Below, in pieces: positions 23,635 to 37,159 of a stretch of 64,000 nucleotides of DNA. Numbering within the stretch: position 1 is the stretch's first letter; each line of letters begins with the position of its first letter. Source of the stretch: Lytechinus variegatus (Eukaryota; Echinodermata; Echinoidea; Temnopleuroida; Toxopneustidae); contig NC_054743.1 of the NCBI RefSeq assembly GCF_018143015.1, positions 35,529,243-35,593,242 of the forward strand, given 5' to 3'. Position numbers and translations under genes: made by a program. The notes beneath the pieces are model-generated. The model saw nothing but the letters and a program-made list of their open reading frames with translations, searched no databases and was not told where the DNA came from.

Positions 23635-24245
23635 TTAAAGGACAAATCCACCCAAACAAAAACTTGATTTGAATAAAAAGAGGAAAAATCAGACAAGCAC
23701 AATGCTGAAAATTTCATCAAAATCGGATGTAAATAAGAAAGTTATGACATTTCAAAGTTCCGCTTATTTTTAACAAATTAGTTATATGAACGAGCCAGTT
23801 ACAGCCAAATGAGAGAGTCGATGACATCACTCACTCACTATTTCTTTTGTATTTTATTGTATGAAATATGAAATATTTTTATTTTATCGTCATTGTCATG
23901 TGAAATGAAGTTTCATTCCTCCTTGAATACTTGGAATTCCATTATTTTAACATTTTGTGCTTCAGGCAAGGAGGTCCTAATCGTCAAATTCGTAAGAATT
24001 GAAATAGTGTATAATTCAAACAATAAAAAACAAAAGAAATTGTGAGTGAGTGACATCATCGACTCTCTCATTTGGATGTACCTGGCTCGTTCACATAACT
24101 ATTTTGTTGAAAATAAGTGGAAATTTGAAATGTCATAACTTTCTTATTTGACATCCGATTTTGATGAAATTTTCATTATTGTGCTTGTCTGATTTTTCTC
24201 TATTGATTCGAATCAACATTTTTCTGAGGTGGACTTGACCCTTAA
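23635..24245. mobile_element. Long-TIR MITE flanked by TTAA, family B copy 1
   Basis: TTAA at 23635-23638 and 24242-24245. The arms pair over some 230 bases, including AAGTCCACCTCAG-type ends, GAAATTTTCATCAAAATCGG, GAAAGTTATGACATTTC and GAGTGAGTGACATCA. It shares arms with the copy at 53757-54346. Confidence 0.82.
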
Positions 24246-26580
24246 GCATGGGCCCGCACGATGTGGGCCCAAACTCTCATAAAATAAAATAAGAGTGAAT
24301 GAAGTCATAATTGGACTACTTACTTTATTCAACGTAATAACTAAATTTGGACTGAGAGGTGATGAGTTCTGAAAGAAGGCTCACATCTTTGTGTTCAATA
24401 AACAATATCGCATGAAATTTATGCCAGTTGTATAAAACAAAAATCATATACAAAATGATTTGGTAAATTTTACTTGTTATTATTTCCGTCATAAAAGAAT
24501 ACATACCCATATATATACATGTAAAGAGATCCAAGGAGTAACATATTGAAATAAATTCTAAACATTGATTTAAAAAAAAGAAGTTAACAGATTAAAAAAA
24601 TCAAACTTAAGACAAAAGACGGTTGGATAAACCATATTCAGCTGCACCAATTATATGTGCGGCTGGTCTTCCGTGGGGACCAAATAAAAGAGAGAGAGAG
24701 AGTCATAGGGGGAGGAACGTGAGAACAGAAAAAAAAGACAAAAAAGGGGAAAGGAAGGAAGAAAGAAAAGAAAAGGTAGAAAAAAAGAAAGAAGGAAAGG
24801 AGAAAGAAAAAAATCACTATCAGTTTGCTTACTCCCACCCAACTACCTCCTCCCCGAAAAGAAAAAAAGTTTCAGCATTTTGTGGGACACGCTGTACAAC
24901 ATGCATCCAAGCGATGAAACTAGGGAACTGTTCCTCTTTTCTGATTTCCAAGGCTAAGGGAATTCTTAAGTTTACATGAGTATACAACAATATATCCATA
25001 ATTAAGAATGGCCAGACAAAAAGGGGGTTTGAAAGGGTTTTCGTTACCAATAAATTAAATCATTGTCGACGACATGACTCCCAAAACGATTAGGCATATA
25101 TCACACAAAAAAAATTGTCGCGTATATCTCACCCCACCCCACCCCCCGAAATAAGGAAAAGGTCATCATGAAGTCCAGGGGACATGAGCCCCCCCCCCCT
25201 CCCCGTGGATCCTAACATGTGATTACGATATACTGCATGTTGAAAGAACCATCTCATTCTGAAGATTACATCTGTATCTTTGTAACTCGGTGAAAATGAA
25301 AAAAAAAGTATAGTGAAACGCGTTTTCATTCATACATTTCAAAGTCCCGTCATTAGCAACAACAACAAAAAAAAAGGAACGAGTCAACTTCGCCAAAAGG
25401 TCGTCAGAAATATTAATTATTATTTTTCAGGGACAGTCAATAATCATGAGTCAGTTACTCCGAACGCCATTAAGACTTTGCTACGAAATAATTATTGGAT
25501 ATTCTTGTGATTGAGTGGCGTTTACAAATTGAAAATCTATATTGCGCTGGTTCTGACTCTCTGATCAAACGAAGAAATCGATTTGCTACAAGAGAAGGGC
25601 AATTAATTGTTTGTTTAATGACAATATTAATCAAAGAAACGAGCTGAAGATATGAGGTCAGAGAAATTCAGGTTATGGTAAGGTCAAGGTAAGGCTTTAT
25701 TGACATGTCTTTTCGTTGTCGTTGTTTCAAATTCTGAACATTTATTCATGAGCCTTTTAGACCGGAGTAGGATCCGGGATTCTGTAAAACAAAATAAGCA
25801 TAAGAAACATGTAGAGCCTTCAATAATCAAAGAGTAGAACACTGCCCAAAATTGGCTGGACACATAAGTACCCTCGTGCTGTTAAAAATTTTACTCCCTA
25901 TTTTTTTTTACAGTGTTGTCAGGAATATTTTCCCCCGCGCAACAAGTTTTCCCCTATAAGCCACTGCTCTCCTCCCACAACCACCCCTTAGGGACTCACC
26001 ATTATCCGGGGGGGGGGGAGGAGTCTCCCTCCCCCCCCAAAAAAAAATAATAATAAAATAAAAAATAAAAATTGGTACACTGACAAACCGTCTGAAAGGT
26101 GCAATAAAAATTGTCTCAATGGACTAAGGAAAAAAAATTACTCTAAGAAGAAAGGAAAAGAATTGCATCAACCCAAACTTCCAGCCCCCCCCCGGGTACA
26201 TTATGGTGCGTCCCTTACTCAACACCCCAACCACCCCTTTCTTATCCCCCGACTGTCCCTTCCCATTCCGCAATCACCGCCTTATTCCTCCCTAATCCCC
26301 AAACCACCTCATCCTCATCCCGCACTTATCAATACAAACCACGATATCGCAATTATAAGTGCTACAGTTGACGCCTAAATCAATTTTCCTTTCAACACAT
26401 TGTGTTTGAAAGAGGGAAATTATTAATCAAACAAATTTGAAGCTGAGAGTTTGTTTACAGAAGATCTTGTATCGTTAGTAATTCTTCACCTGATATAGAG
26501 AAAAAATAACGCTCACCGGCGTCACGTAATGATATTATAATGAATATTGCCTGCTACGTTGTGAAGGAGCTGTCACATCA
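24246..26580. other. Non-coding stretch with low-complexity tracts
   Basis: A purine-rich GGAAAGAAAG tract spans about 24685-24820; C and G runs occur near 25130-25205 and 26008-26040. No gene signature. Confidence 0.45.
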
Positions 26581-26719
26581 GGGCTCCGTAAACACAAAGG
26601 TATAGGATGAATTGCAAATATGAAAGAGCCGCACTGATTGGCTCCCGGTCAGTATTTTAAATAGAGTGCGCATGCAACGATGATCTTGATTGGTCATTGG
26701 TATTTGTGTTACAGAGCCC
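26581..26719. mobile_element. 139-bp MITE with GGGCTCCGTAAACACAAAG ends
   Basis: Left GGGCTCCGTAAACACAAAGG and right TATTTGTGTTACAGAGCCC are inverted. Related to the ends of 9137-10138. Confidence 0.65.
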
Positions 26720-29420
26720 AGAACTTTGATAGACACCGTTGTTATTTTAGTTTACACAACGCATATCATTCAGCAGTGAATGTTTTCGCCAAATTGTCGA
26801 CGCTCGTAGATGTCAAGCCATTTTGTTAAATGAAATCCTATTTCTTCATATCAAGAAATGCCTTTTGTTTACAACACAAAAGTGATTTTGTCACATCTAG
26901 AATTTTTATTGATGCTTTGTGTTAACGAAGTGCATTAATTGACTTCAAGAAAGAAATGCTTGATATCAGGAAATCGGATTAAAGGAGAAAACGACTGGCC
27001 ACACTTATACACTACGTCGGCGTCATCGACATCAAAAGGCTATCGATCATGTGTGACATCTCCAGTAGATTACCCAAGTGACATTTATTATGTACTATCT
27101 TGCAAAAAGGGCCGTTCATCAGAACTAGAAGTACTTTCTCGGTTGCTGTTTCCATGGTTACATCTTTCATTTATTGAAAATTGAATAATGGGTAAGATTA
27201 AATCACCAACGCATATTGGGGTCCCAACTTGTTGGTATAAAAACTTAATGGATAAATGAGGTGTGAAAGATCGCGCGACGCATGCAAAGCTGAAACTAAA
27301 ATGGAAAAGTCTTTTCCCCAAGCGTTTTGAGGCCACCATCCAGTGGGTTACAAAATGAGAAATAAATAAAGACTGAACTCGGGACATGCAAATAAGAAAT
27401 GTTTTCAGTCAAGTGTATAAAATATCCCTATCTATATATCGCAAAAAATAAAGATCTTAAAAGCGGTGTGTATTACACGGTATACAGGTTCTTACTTCTC
27501 AAAGAATAAGCGATTAATGCTTAAAATGTAAAGAGTTGTAGAACACTGACGCATAGTCCAAAAATATGATTCTGAAAATAATCTTACATAAATGACCCTC
27601 ATATCAAAATTATCCTGCTGAAAATAATCTTAAATACGGGTAAATTATTTTCGAAACAGCTTTAACTCTTTAGCTTTGAAACATTTTCCTGAAACTTCAG
27701 GAAATGAGTTATTAATTAGTATACCAATGTATACGTTATATGTATACGCTGTGGCCTGCTTGAATCAATCGCGAACTCTGTCGGGAAAGCGATCGAATTG
27801 ACTCATCCAAATCCCAGTTTAGAACCGAACTATGCTCCCTCCAATCAATCAAAACATGGAGATGAAATTCTAAATTTGATTTTCATGGCCAAAATCTGTC
27901 GTTTGGAAAGACACCTTGGCCGAGATAATTATCATGCCATGTTCGATGAGAAATACAGGTCGGTGCCTGAAGATTACTGACCACAATTTATTCCCACCAA
28001 TATTTTTATATCTATGCGAATGTGGATATTAATTTTGATGAATGGGGATATCAACTTTGCTTCATCGAGTTCCTTCTCCTTTTTTCACTTTAGATAACAG
28101 AGCTCATCACTTCCTTAAAGCAAATATGAACCAGGCGCCACCTCAAGTCCTTAGCTACTCATATCTGACCAGGATAAAAACCCATAATGCATCTTTCTCA
28201 GCAGTATAGTCTTGTAACATATACCCACTTGAATGATAATGCACCAATGCATTATTTATTACACTCATATCGCAATAATTATGTTACCAGTTATCTATTA
28301 ACACCACTTTTACTGTAGAGAAATTTTATTTTCTTTATACAAAATGAAATTATCGGCTAAATTATTCTCTGAATGTCTGAAAGGTACATTTTAAGACTAA
28401 CTATTCACACTTAATGACAGTCCGCACACAGTTCGTTCCCCTTCTCCTCTGCAACTCCGTTTGAATCAATAGAGAAAAATAGAGCAAATTTATTCTTGAT
28501 TTTATTTTCTAAAAGTTTGATACAAAAAAATAATCACGATTTTTTAAAAACAAACTTTTTTTTAGCTTCATCAGACATGTAAGAATCAGCAGGCGGTTAC
28601 ATCGGCGCTAGATGTGTGTGAGGGTGTGTGTGTGGGTGTGTGTGCGGGTGTGACATTGAAAATATATATTATTCAGTATAACATAAAGATTGATTGTCTT
28701 TCTTATACATTGTTTGGCATAGGCTGGCAGTTACACTCTTGATTTTTACAATAAATTGCATCTTTTGTGGGCGCGTATAATTTAAATTAGTGGCGGTATA
28801 GTATCAATATTATTTAGCGCAGATTCTACTGCGACATGATTCCCCGAGTTTTGACCTGATATTTTCAGAACCAAGGTGTATGTCCGCCTCGACAATTATT
28901 GAGCAGTTCGGCATGAAATCATAAATACGGGTCGATTACGGGTTTTAATTGCTTGCAGCGAATTGCTTCTTCCCCAGTTTATTTTCGAAGCTGCAGCCTT
29001 ATACTGGCCAACTTTAGGGGGGGATATATGCTTCTTCTTGTTTTTTTTTTCCATTCATTTTCAATGTTTTTATATTTTGGGTACGTAGTTTAAACTTCAA
29101 GAGAATATTCAGCAAACATTTAGCCTTTCATAATAATAATCATTGGCCTTTTATTATATTCCGTTCGTTCGAGAAGACATGCATGTTTTGCCAACCATAA
29201 TAATGAAAAAACATCCCAGAACGATTTATAATTTTAGTAATTTTGATTTAAGTCTGGAACGGATACAAAGGAAACACATGAACATGTGCCCTATATTGTT
29301 GTACACCAATTATAACTCGGCAAGTACAGGTGCGCCCATTTCCCCTCTCCTCAAAAGTAAGGTTTATGTTCCTTTTTTGGAGTGATGACAAATTTAGTAA
29401 CATCCGTCTCATCCCTGACA
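26720..29420. other. Non-coding stretch
   Basis: A (GT)n/GGGTGTGTGT microsatellite lies near 28610-28655. Short frames, such as 27798-27980, show no recognisable domain or splice context. Confidence 0.4.
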
Positions 29421-29695
29421 TTTTCATGACCATCATCATCGTCACCATCATAATCTTTTACATAATCACCATCATCATCGTATCTTTCACCATTTTTATC
29501 ATCACCATCATTGTCGTCACCGTCATCATCGTCGTCATCTTCATCGTCATCATCATCATCATCACCACCATATCCATCATCGTCGTCACCTTCACAATCA
29601 TCATTGTCATCACCTTATCATCGTCGTCGTCATTATTAACTTCATCATCACCGTAATTATCATCATCTTCATCATCATTGTTGTAATCATCGCCC
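29420..29695 (+). repeat. (CAT)n-type imperfect microsatellite
   Basis: Runs of ATCATCATC, ATCGTCGTC and ACCATCATC continue for about 275 bases and create a long isoleucine-rich artefact frame. It ends in a C run and a (CT)n tract. Confidence 0.9.
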
Positions 29696-30071
29696 CCCCC
29701 CCCTCTCTCTCTCTCTTTGCTCTTTTTAAGGTTCTTAGGATATTATTCTACCGAAACTGGTGTAGACCTATTTATCGTCCTCGATGGACAGTTAGTAAAA
29801 CTCTATATTCACTTATCTATATTTGTTAGGGCGGGGGGGGGGGGCTTGCAATACTCCCATTAAAACATATCATACATAGAATGATTATACAGTGGGTAAA
29901 ATCATTGGAAAGCGGGCATTTCGATTGTTTTTTCACAAGATGGACTTCCTCCTATTTATTTTAGAGGTCTTTTATGAAAATGAAAAACATCTCACATTGT
30001 TTGTTGTGGCGCACCGTAAATGAACATACATTATTAAAGAGAGATCAATCACTCTGTTGGCCGAAGCTCTT

Positions 30072-30205
30072 GGGACCCCAGTAAAACGAAGCTTTGCAAT
30101 TGATTGTACATTTTTATGTCTTCGATTTTTTCCCATTATGATCAGCATAATGCATTGTACAAATAAATCCTAAGATTAATCGCATTGCTTTGTGTAAACG
30201 GCTCC
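30072..30205. mobile_element. Possible MITE of the GTAACACAAAG-end group
   Basis: GGGACCCCAGTAAAACGAAG at the left and GCTTTGTGTAAACGGCTCC at the right are weakly inverted and similar to 26581-26719. Confidence 0.4.
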
Positions 30206-30602
30206 ATGTAGCTGATTGTCTGGGTGAAAATAAAAAAAAGTAAACATAATTTCTGCAATCTGGAGCTTGTCTGGAGGAGGGTCTCGGGTCTCATTTTCAA
30301 AAAATCACTATAGTAAGAAATTACGATAATTGTTATAAGCTACTGAAATGACGACCTTTGATTGGCTAATTTTAAATTTGTCATATAAATACTGCATTTA
30401 CTGTGACGAAAAGATTTATGAAAACGAGGTTAGGAGGCGCGATAGCAAATCTTCGGCGGTGGATAGTGCATGCCTAGGCTACATTCACATGGAAACCCGT
30501 CATCACATAGGCCTATCAAACTGATGCGTAATCTTCTAAGTTCCCGCGCTTCTTTGAGTACAATTAGTGACTATGGTTTCGAAATGTCCATATTGTCCGT
30601 AT

Positions 30603-32135
30603 CATCATCATCATATCAGCCATGTTCAGCCCACTGCAGGGCGAAGGCCTCCTCAAGTTGGTGCCAAAGGTGCTTGTCTTGTGCTGACGCAATCCAATTT
30701 ATACCAATGAATTTTGTGAGCTCGTCACTCCATCTCAATTTCTGTCTCCCCGATTTCGTGATCCTAGCCATGGTCTCCATTCTGTGATGCGTTTGGTCCA
30801 CCTATTATCATGTGATCTTGCAAGGTGGCCAGCCCATCTCCATTTCATTGATTTAATTGCTTTGATTATGTCTATTACTTTAGTCTGGCTCCTAATCCAT
30901 TGTATGGTTTTCCTATCGCGTTTTGATATCCCTAGCATTATACGTTCCATACTGTGTTGAGTGGTTTTTAATTTCTGTTCCATTTTCTTTGTTACAGACC
31001 AGGTTTCGGAACCATAGGTCATTGCCGGTATAACACATTGATTAAAGACTTTTCTTTTAAGGCAAATTGGCATATTGCTCTTCATAATGTCATTGAAATT
31101 CCCAAAAGCGATCCATCCAGCTCTTGTCCTCCTTTTAACTTCTTCTAGTTGTTCATGATCCATTCTGACATGTTGCCCAAGGTAGATATAATGATCTACT
31201 CTCTCGATTTCAGAATTATCCATTATGATTCTTTGCTCCGTAGCAAATTTGTTGAACATTACTTTTGTCTTTTTCATGTTGATCTTCAGCCCTACTTTGT
31301 TACTTTCAGTGTTGAGATCGTTAAGCATATTTTCTAGCTTGAGGCCATCATCAGTGATTAGAATGATATCATCGGCAAACCTTAGGTGATGGAGACACTC
31401 GCCATCAATATTTAGCCCTGTACTTTCCCAGTCTATTTTACGTATTATTTCCTCCAGTGCAGCGTTGAACAGTTTGGGTGAAATGGTATCTCCCTGTCGC
31501 ACTCCTCTGTTAATGGGGAATTCATCACTGTCTTTGTGCAGGTGAATGGTTGCAGTTGCTTGGCTATACATTTCCTGAATTAGTTTAATGTAGCTATGGT
31601 GCACACCTTGTACCTGTAAGGCTGTTATTACTGCCTGAAATTCTACACTATCAAAAGCTTGTGCAAAGTCTACAAATGCCACACACAAGGGTTGTCTGTA
31701 TTCGTAAGTCTTCTCTAATAATTGGTTTAGTGTGTGGAGATGGTCTGTAGTAGAGAAACCACTTCTGAATCCGGCTTGTTCCCTCGGTTGATTAAAATCT
31801 AGAGTTCCAGTGATTCTGTTTGTTAGAACTTTTGTAAATAATTTGTAGGTGTTTGAAAGTAAGCTAATTGGCCTATATTTTTTAATATCCTTTATGTCTT
31901 CTTTCTTGTGGATGAGGATTATGATTGCATTGTTCCAGCTGTCTGGTGTTTGTGTTTTTACTAAACAGAGTGTAAACAGCTTGGCCAGCTGTTCTAAGAT
32001 GACATCGCCTCCATCTTTAAGGACATCCACCAGCACCTCATCGCTGCCTGGTGCTTTACCACGCTTCATTTCTTGTAAGGCTTTAGCCTTACATTTCTTG
32101 TAAGGCTTCTTGTAAGGCTTTAGCCTTACAAGAAA
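30603..32135 (-). mobile_element. RTE-clade LINE, 5'-truncated, with 11-bp target-site duplication
   Basis: The element carries the 3' part of a non-LTR retrotransposon on the minus strand and ends in a (GAT)n-type tail, as RTE elements do. It is flanked by ATACGGACAAT in minus-strand reading at 32146-32136 and 30602-30592. The 5' end (32070-32135) repeats the segment AAGCCTTACAAGAA, as expected from template jumping during integration. By eye it is almost identical to the copy at 12450-13102. Confidence 0.88.
30606..32069 (-). pseudogene. RTE reverse transcriptase, frameshifted near its end
   Basis: The open frame from 32069 covers the reverse transcriptase domain: IILIHKK, KYRPISLLS, the catalytic FVDFAQAFDSV, the GVRQGDTISPKLFN segment and LRFADDI (the YADD-type motif), then the RTE C-terminal region with CVIPAMTYGSETW and WAGHLARSHDNRW. 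The endonuclease domain is missing through 5' truncation. A single base is missing at about 30747/30748 compared with the other copy, so the frame ends early at 30735; the true tail continues in another frame to AFALQWAEHG. Without endonuclease it cannot be autonomous. Normal role: target-primed reverse transcription of LINE RNA in the nucleus. Confidence 0.87.
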
Positions 32136-32214
32136 ATTGTCCGTATAAGAACCTGAAATATATGGGGGTTTGAAACGAAGTCAATACACAGGTGACTTTT
32201 GGTACATGCTTACC

Positions 32215-33695
32215 ACTATAGGTCCCTCGGAAAGGACCTTAAGACATCGGAATTCAGGAGAACTTGTCGTCTAACAATTAAGCTGACAGATCTGGGGAGC
32301 ATTTTGATCAAATTTGTGGTCTGACAACTTTCCTTGATTTCAATTGGCTGAAAAGGACTGTTACTATGGTTAAGTTATACAGATAAAATAGGACTTGACG
32401 AATAAAACGTCCCTTCATGAAATGCTCTCTTTCGTGACTTTCCTTAATTTCCTTAATACTTTTGATTGGATGAGCACAGGTGTCTGACTATTACTATGGA
32501 AGTTATCTGATAAAACTTCCGATCCGTCATTTCATTTCCCTCGTTGGTATACTCATTAACTAATTATCCAGTTTTCAGTTGATAATGCACACCACTTATC
32601 TGCAAAGTTTTGTCCCCATTCATATTTTAAATTAACTCTTAATCTACTATAGATATTAACCTACTATGAAGAGAATTATTCCTTACCGCTGACAGTCCCT
32701 CGAAGAGAAGCTATAATGGCCATCTGTCCATTGGCAGTTTACTAATCAACAGTCACGTTTTCATAGCATATAAGTACTAAACAGCTTACGACTGAACCAA
32801 AAAATTCTTAACCGATTTAGTTTAAGGAATTGTCAATCTACTTCAGATGTCTACATAGCGGATTAAACATGCATTGATCCTTACCGCTGTCAGTCTCTCG
32901 GAGAGAAGATAATATCATCTGTCCATTAGCAGATTACTAATCAGCAGTCATGTTTTCATAGCATGATAATTACAAAACATTTTTTTCCGATTATTCAGTC
33001 AAAGAAAACATCAATCTACTGTAGATATTAACACACAATGTACGTCAGAGATTCATCAGAAATTTTCTTTACTACACATCTTAATAGGTCCTTCGGATAA
33101 AGCCTTAGGTCATCGGTCGGGGGGGGGGTTCCTGTTACATTTTTATAATATCATTAAGAATAAAAACCCCACCAAACTACACATTCCTTTATACCGATCA
33201 AAATGTCAATCTACCACTGATAGTAACATACTTTGTAGATCAGAGGTTCATAGGGAATGCTTTTTTCTTACAAACGGTAGCTCCCTCGGTCCTCTTTTTG
33301 TCTAATTTTCAGTCATATTTCAATATCAGTAAGATGAAACATGTTATTAAATTATTTTTTTTACCAATTAATTCATAGGAAACATCAATCTACCATAGAT
33401 ATTAACATACTATATACGTCGGAGATTTATTGGGAATTCTTTTGTTTCACTGCAGGTCCCGCGGATAGAGCCTATATAGCTATCGGTCAGCTGGCTGCCT
33501 AACTGCACTAATTCTCTAATTTTCAGTCAAACAAAAATAAAACTCTAAGCTACACATTTCCTTACCAAGTCGAATGGAATCTCTATCTACTATAGATAAT
33601 AAAAAGGGTCTCCTATGCAGGTCCTTACGAAAAATATATGGCATTCACCATTATCATCAAGGTCCCTCGCAGAATAACTCTAGCCAGATCCTTTG
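32215..33695 (+). repeat. Degenerate tandem array, ~185-bp period
   Basis: The words TCTACTATAGATATTAACAT, GTACGTCAGAGATTCAT and GGTCCCTCGGA recur near 32642, 32834, 33010, 33206, 33382 and 33573. The GGTCCCTCGGAAAGGACCTT segment at 32220 is shared with the SINE bodies at 63 and 54426, so a SINE piece may have seeded the array. Confidence 0.7.
32290..32428. mobile_element. Palindromic MITE with TTTCATGAAA/GTCTGACAACTT segments (family E)
   Basis: GGGGAGCATTTTGATCAAAT and TGTGGTCTGACAACTTTCCT face AATAGGACTTGACGAATAAA and CATGAAATGCTC. Same family as 47003-47145. It sits within the first unit of the 185-bp array. Confidence 0.55.
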
Positions 33696-34015
33696 TTGAT
33701 TAACAAAGCGTATCCATTCTTCTTGTACATGCCACTTTATTAAAAAAATTAAATACTTCATAATTTTTAAAAATTTTCACGACTCTGTTGAATTGAAGAG
33801 GCAATCTTTATTAGATATGAACATATTGGATATTAACATATTAGATATTAACATATTGAAATAGTTTGAGTGGATTTTTTTTCCACTACTGTTTTATCTT
33901 AAGAGAACCATAATTATTATATGGAGAAGAGAGTCAGCTAAAGTAATTGATAATTATTAAGGCTTGTTTTACCTGCCTGCCGTAAGAAAGTATGAAAAAG
34001 TATGATAATAATATA

Positions 34016-34253
34016 CACAGCAAAAACTGTGGTGTTAACCGGTGTACATAGAGGACCACACCAGTTATTTTACGCCGGTGTTAAATTGATGGTGTTAGTT
34101 TTACACCTATAGGTGTTAATGCAACACTTTTGTTGTTACATTTACATTCTTTAGTGTTATGTTTAATATTTAGGGTGTAATTTTAACACCTCAGGATGTG
34201 GTCCTCTATTAACACCAATTGGTGTCAGTTTTAACACCGCAGTTTTTACAGTG
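34016..34253. mobile_element. GGTGTTAA-rich MITE (family D) with TA duplication
   Basis: Ends CACAGCAAAAACTGTGGTGT and the inverse of CACTGTAAAAACTGCGGTGT, with TA at 34014-34015 and 34254-34255. The interior is full of GGTGTTA and TAACACC words. Confidence 0.82.
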
Positions 34254-34259
34254 TAGGCT

Positions 34260-37159
34260 TATATAGGGGCACTGCCATGGCTTTATGTAATACGAATTGA
34301 AGTACGAAGCACAAGCCATAATAATGATATGATGGTGATGAAAGTGATGGTACCGTTAGGAATTCTGTCAACAATTATTGAAGTGTGACATGTCACCCCA
34401 AGACCAACAATAGGTCGACCATAATGAATATTGAGATTTTTATTGAGCTTGTAATTCATTTCATAACCTTTAAAATTACATAAAATATGTCAAAATTGAC
34501 CAACAATAACCATTACAAGTTCTTGGTTTGATGCAGAGGAAATTCAGCAAGAGCTTAAAAAATGAGGGGAAAACAAGGTTTGAAGTTTGGGGTTCACTCA
34601 AGCATGAGATGTGCATATATACTGTGTAATCTTATACTTCCAAGCAGTCCGAAAAAGTAGTGTCCAAGAAACTCTTGTATCATTTCTTTTATTCAACTTC
34701 ACGACTTCAAAATTTTACAGTATGAAGAGGAAGAATTGTTCTTTTCGATAATTTTTTTTTAATCTTCGGTTTTTGGAGACTAAATTACTATTTTGGCTAT
34801 TTACGGAGAACCTTACCTGGCGACTTATTGGTGATTTTGGGGTGGTAGGTTACAAATTATGTAATGATAAATACAATAATAGTAATGATACTAGAAAGAA
34901 AATTAACAGATTAAGGAAGATAATAACAAGTGTAACAATGGTACTTACAGCGATGACAATAGTTTAGATAACAATGATAAAAGTAATAATACCGATAATA
35001 ATGATGAAAAAGACAGTATAATAAAACTAACGATAACATAATGATGACGACGATGAAATAATGATGAGGAAGAAAATGGTGTTTAATTTATAATCATCAC
35101 TAATATCATATTCATAAAAAAACTAAATTGACAATAATAATGATGTCTATTCCTTGCAATACACGGGAAGAGAAGACGTTCTCCCCTCTATAAATCTTTA
35201 ACTTAATATTTCCGCGGAAAATTCTCGGCCTATGAATAATACATTAAAAATAATCCATTATAATGTAGGCCCAATCTATCAAAGGATGTTTTTCGTACTT
35301 ATATTGCTATACTTCTTACCAATTCCATGCGATACTTTGATCATCTATTATTAATCTGTAATTCCGCCACTCGTCATTACCTATTCATCAATATTTTATC
35401 AGAGAAAAACATCCGAATGCAACATTGATATGATTTCGCAGTAATGTTAGTCGACCTTAAAATTAAAATTGCATTGATCATAGTATATATACTTATTTGC
35501 TATGATATGGAGGGAGTCGGGAGAATATTAATTTCCTTTAAGTTTAGTTTTTGTTTCATTTTTTATATTTACAACAAAATTTAAAAACATAATTCATACA
35601 AAGATCATGAAAATAAACTGTCAAAGTAAAACACTTGCAATTGATTTTTTTTTAATTTGAATCTAAGATTAATCGATGTTCATTCTTATGTTGCATTCCA
35701 GAAACTATTTTGAATTAATAGCAACTTTTAGAGGCTTTTTTAAATGTATTTAATAGTGTTATTTTTTTTTCAGTCATCATGGTCATTATGTCATAGATTT
35801 CCCTTCACTGTGATTTTATACTTTAAAAACAGGAATGTTAATCATGAGTTAATTAGGGACAATGATTTATTGGTTTCTGTTTTCAAACTTTTGTAATAAT
35901 GTTTCCATGCATGTTTCATCTATATCTACGTCGAAATTTATGTTGTTGTTTTTTCAACATTAGTATTTATAGGCATGTACGGTCGTATAAAGATGGGAGA
36001 CTTTGGGGCCTCTACCCTCTGCAGTAAAATGCCACGACCAAGAAAAAAGGGGAGAAAGTAAAATACTCAAACGTGATTGTTTTCCTTGAAATATTATGTA
36101 AAATTTTGTCAAAATATTACGTCTCTTTTTTTATAATGGTCTTCTGAATCGACTTGCTCAGAAAATGTTTTTTTTAGTTATAAAATCAAATGGGAATCAT
36201 TACCTTTAGGTGAACTTATATACCAGATGTCATCCAATACAGAATTCTACTCCGATTCAGCAAGGTCAGTTTCATGTGCTGAAAATCACGGTTATATTTA
36301 AAGTTAAAAAAATGTTTCACATTCGATGTCAAGATGGGAAAAGCGCCGATGAAACGTGAGAAATAAACATGTTACCGTTCAGATATTTCCTTGTCCGATA
36401 AGATATTTTAATTGAAATTTAACTTTACAAAATTTATAAAGCAGAGCGATGGTCTAAACTCAGACATCCTGATTTCAGTAAATGTAAAAATGAACTCCAT
36501 TCTGGCATACTGCCTTGAAAGTTCCGTCGCCGAATATTGTGAAAAGTCGTATATAGATGATTTTCCGTCAGTGAAGTTACGCTGACTGTGTATTTCATCC
36601 GTTCGTTCTATCGTGATCGAAAGTTACAGCGTCCACAACGAATTGCTACACACGGCACTTTGATCACGTTTCGCGTCGAGATTGGAAATGTTGTCATTTC
36701 GAAATTCTCGAGTTGGCATGAAATTAATTGGGTTTCCATTGTCGCCGCTCTGTTCAAACTTGGTTCGCGTTTTATTAGCTATCAAGAAGGGCGGCCGTTC
36801 AAATTAGAGCATAGATTCAATCATCCCAGTCATCTCTCCCCGAGAGTCCGTTCAGTATCGATCAGCATCTGAAGAAATAGGACATAATCAGCGAAAACAC
36901 GAAATTTCTATCAGTTCTTTTCGATTTTAATGAACGGCGGAAAGGTGCGAATGATATAAGTTGATTGATGCCCGCGTCACACGGATGAAACGGACTCTAG
37001 TTTGGAGCCGGTTACGTTGGTGTGACTGTAACACAATGCGATATATCAAACTGATTCGAGATTTCTATATTTCGTTCATCAGAATCTATTCAGTATCGAA
37101 TAGAAATGGTAGCAATAGACAATTTCTGCAAAAAAACCCAACAATTTTCGTTTGTTATA
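34260..37159. other. Non-coding stretch
   Basis: (AATGAT)n-like runs around 34860-35060. Frames at 36588-37173 have no recognisable domain. Confidence 0.4.

Noticed and set aside
27798..27980. 60-codon frame with ordinary composition
   Set aside because: No neighbouring exon, signature or conserved motif could be recognised.
29330..29656. Isoleucine-rich frame
   Set aside because: Translation of an ATC/ATT microsatellite.
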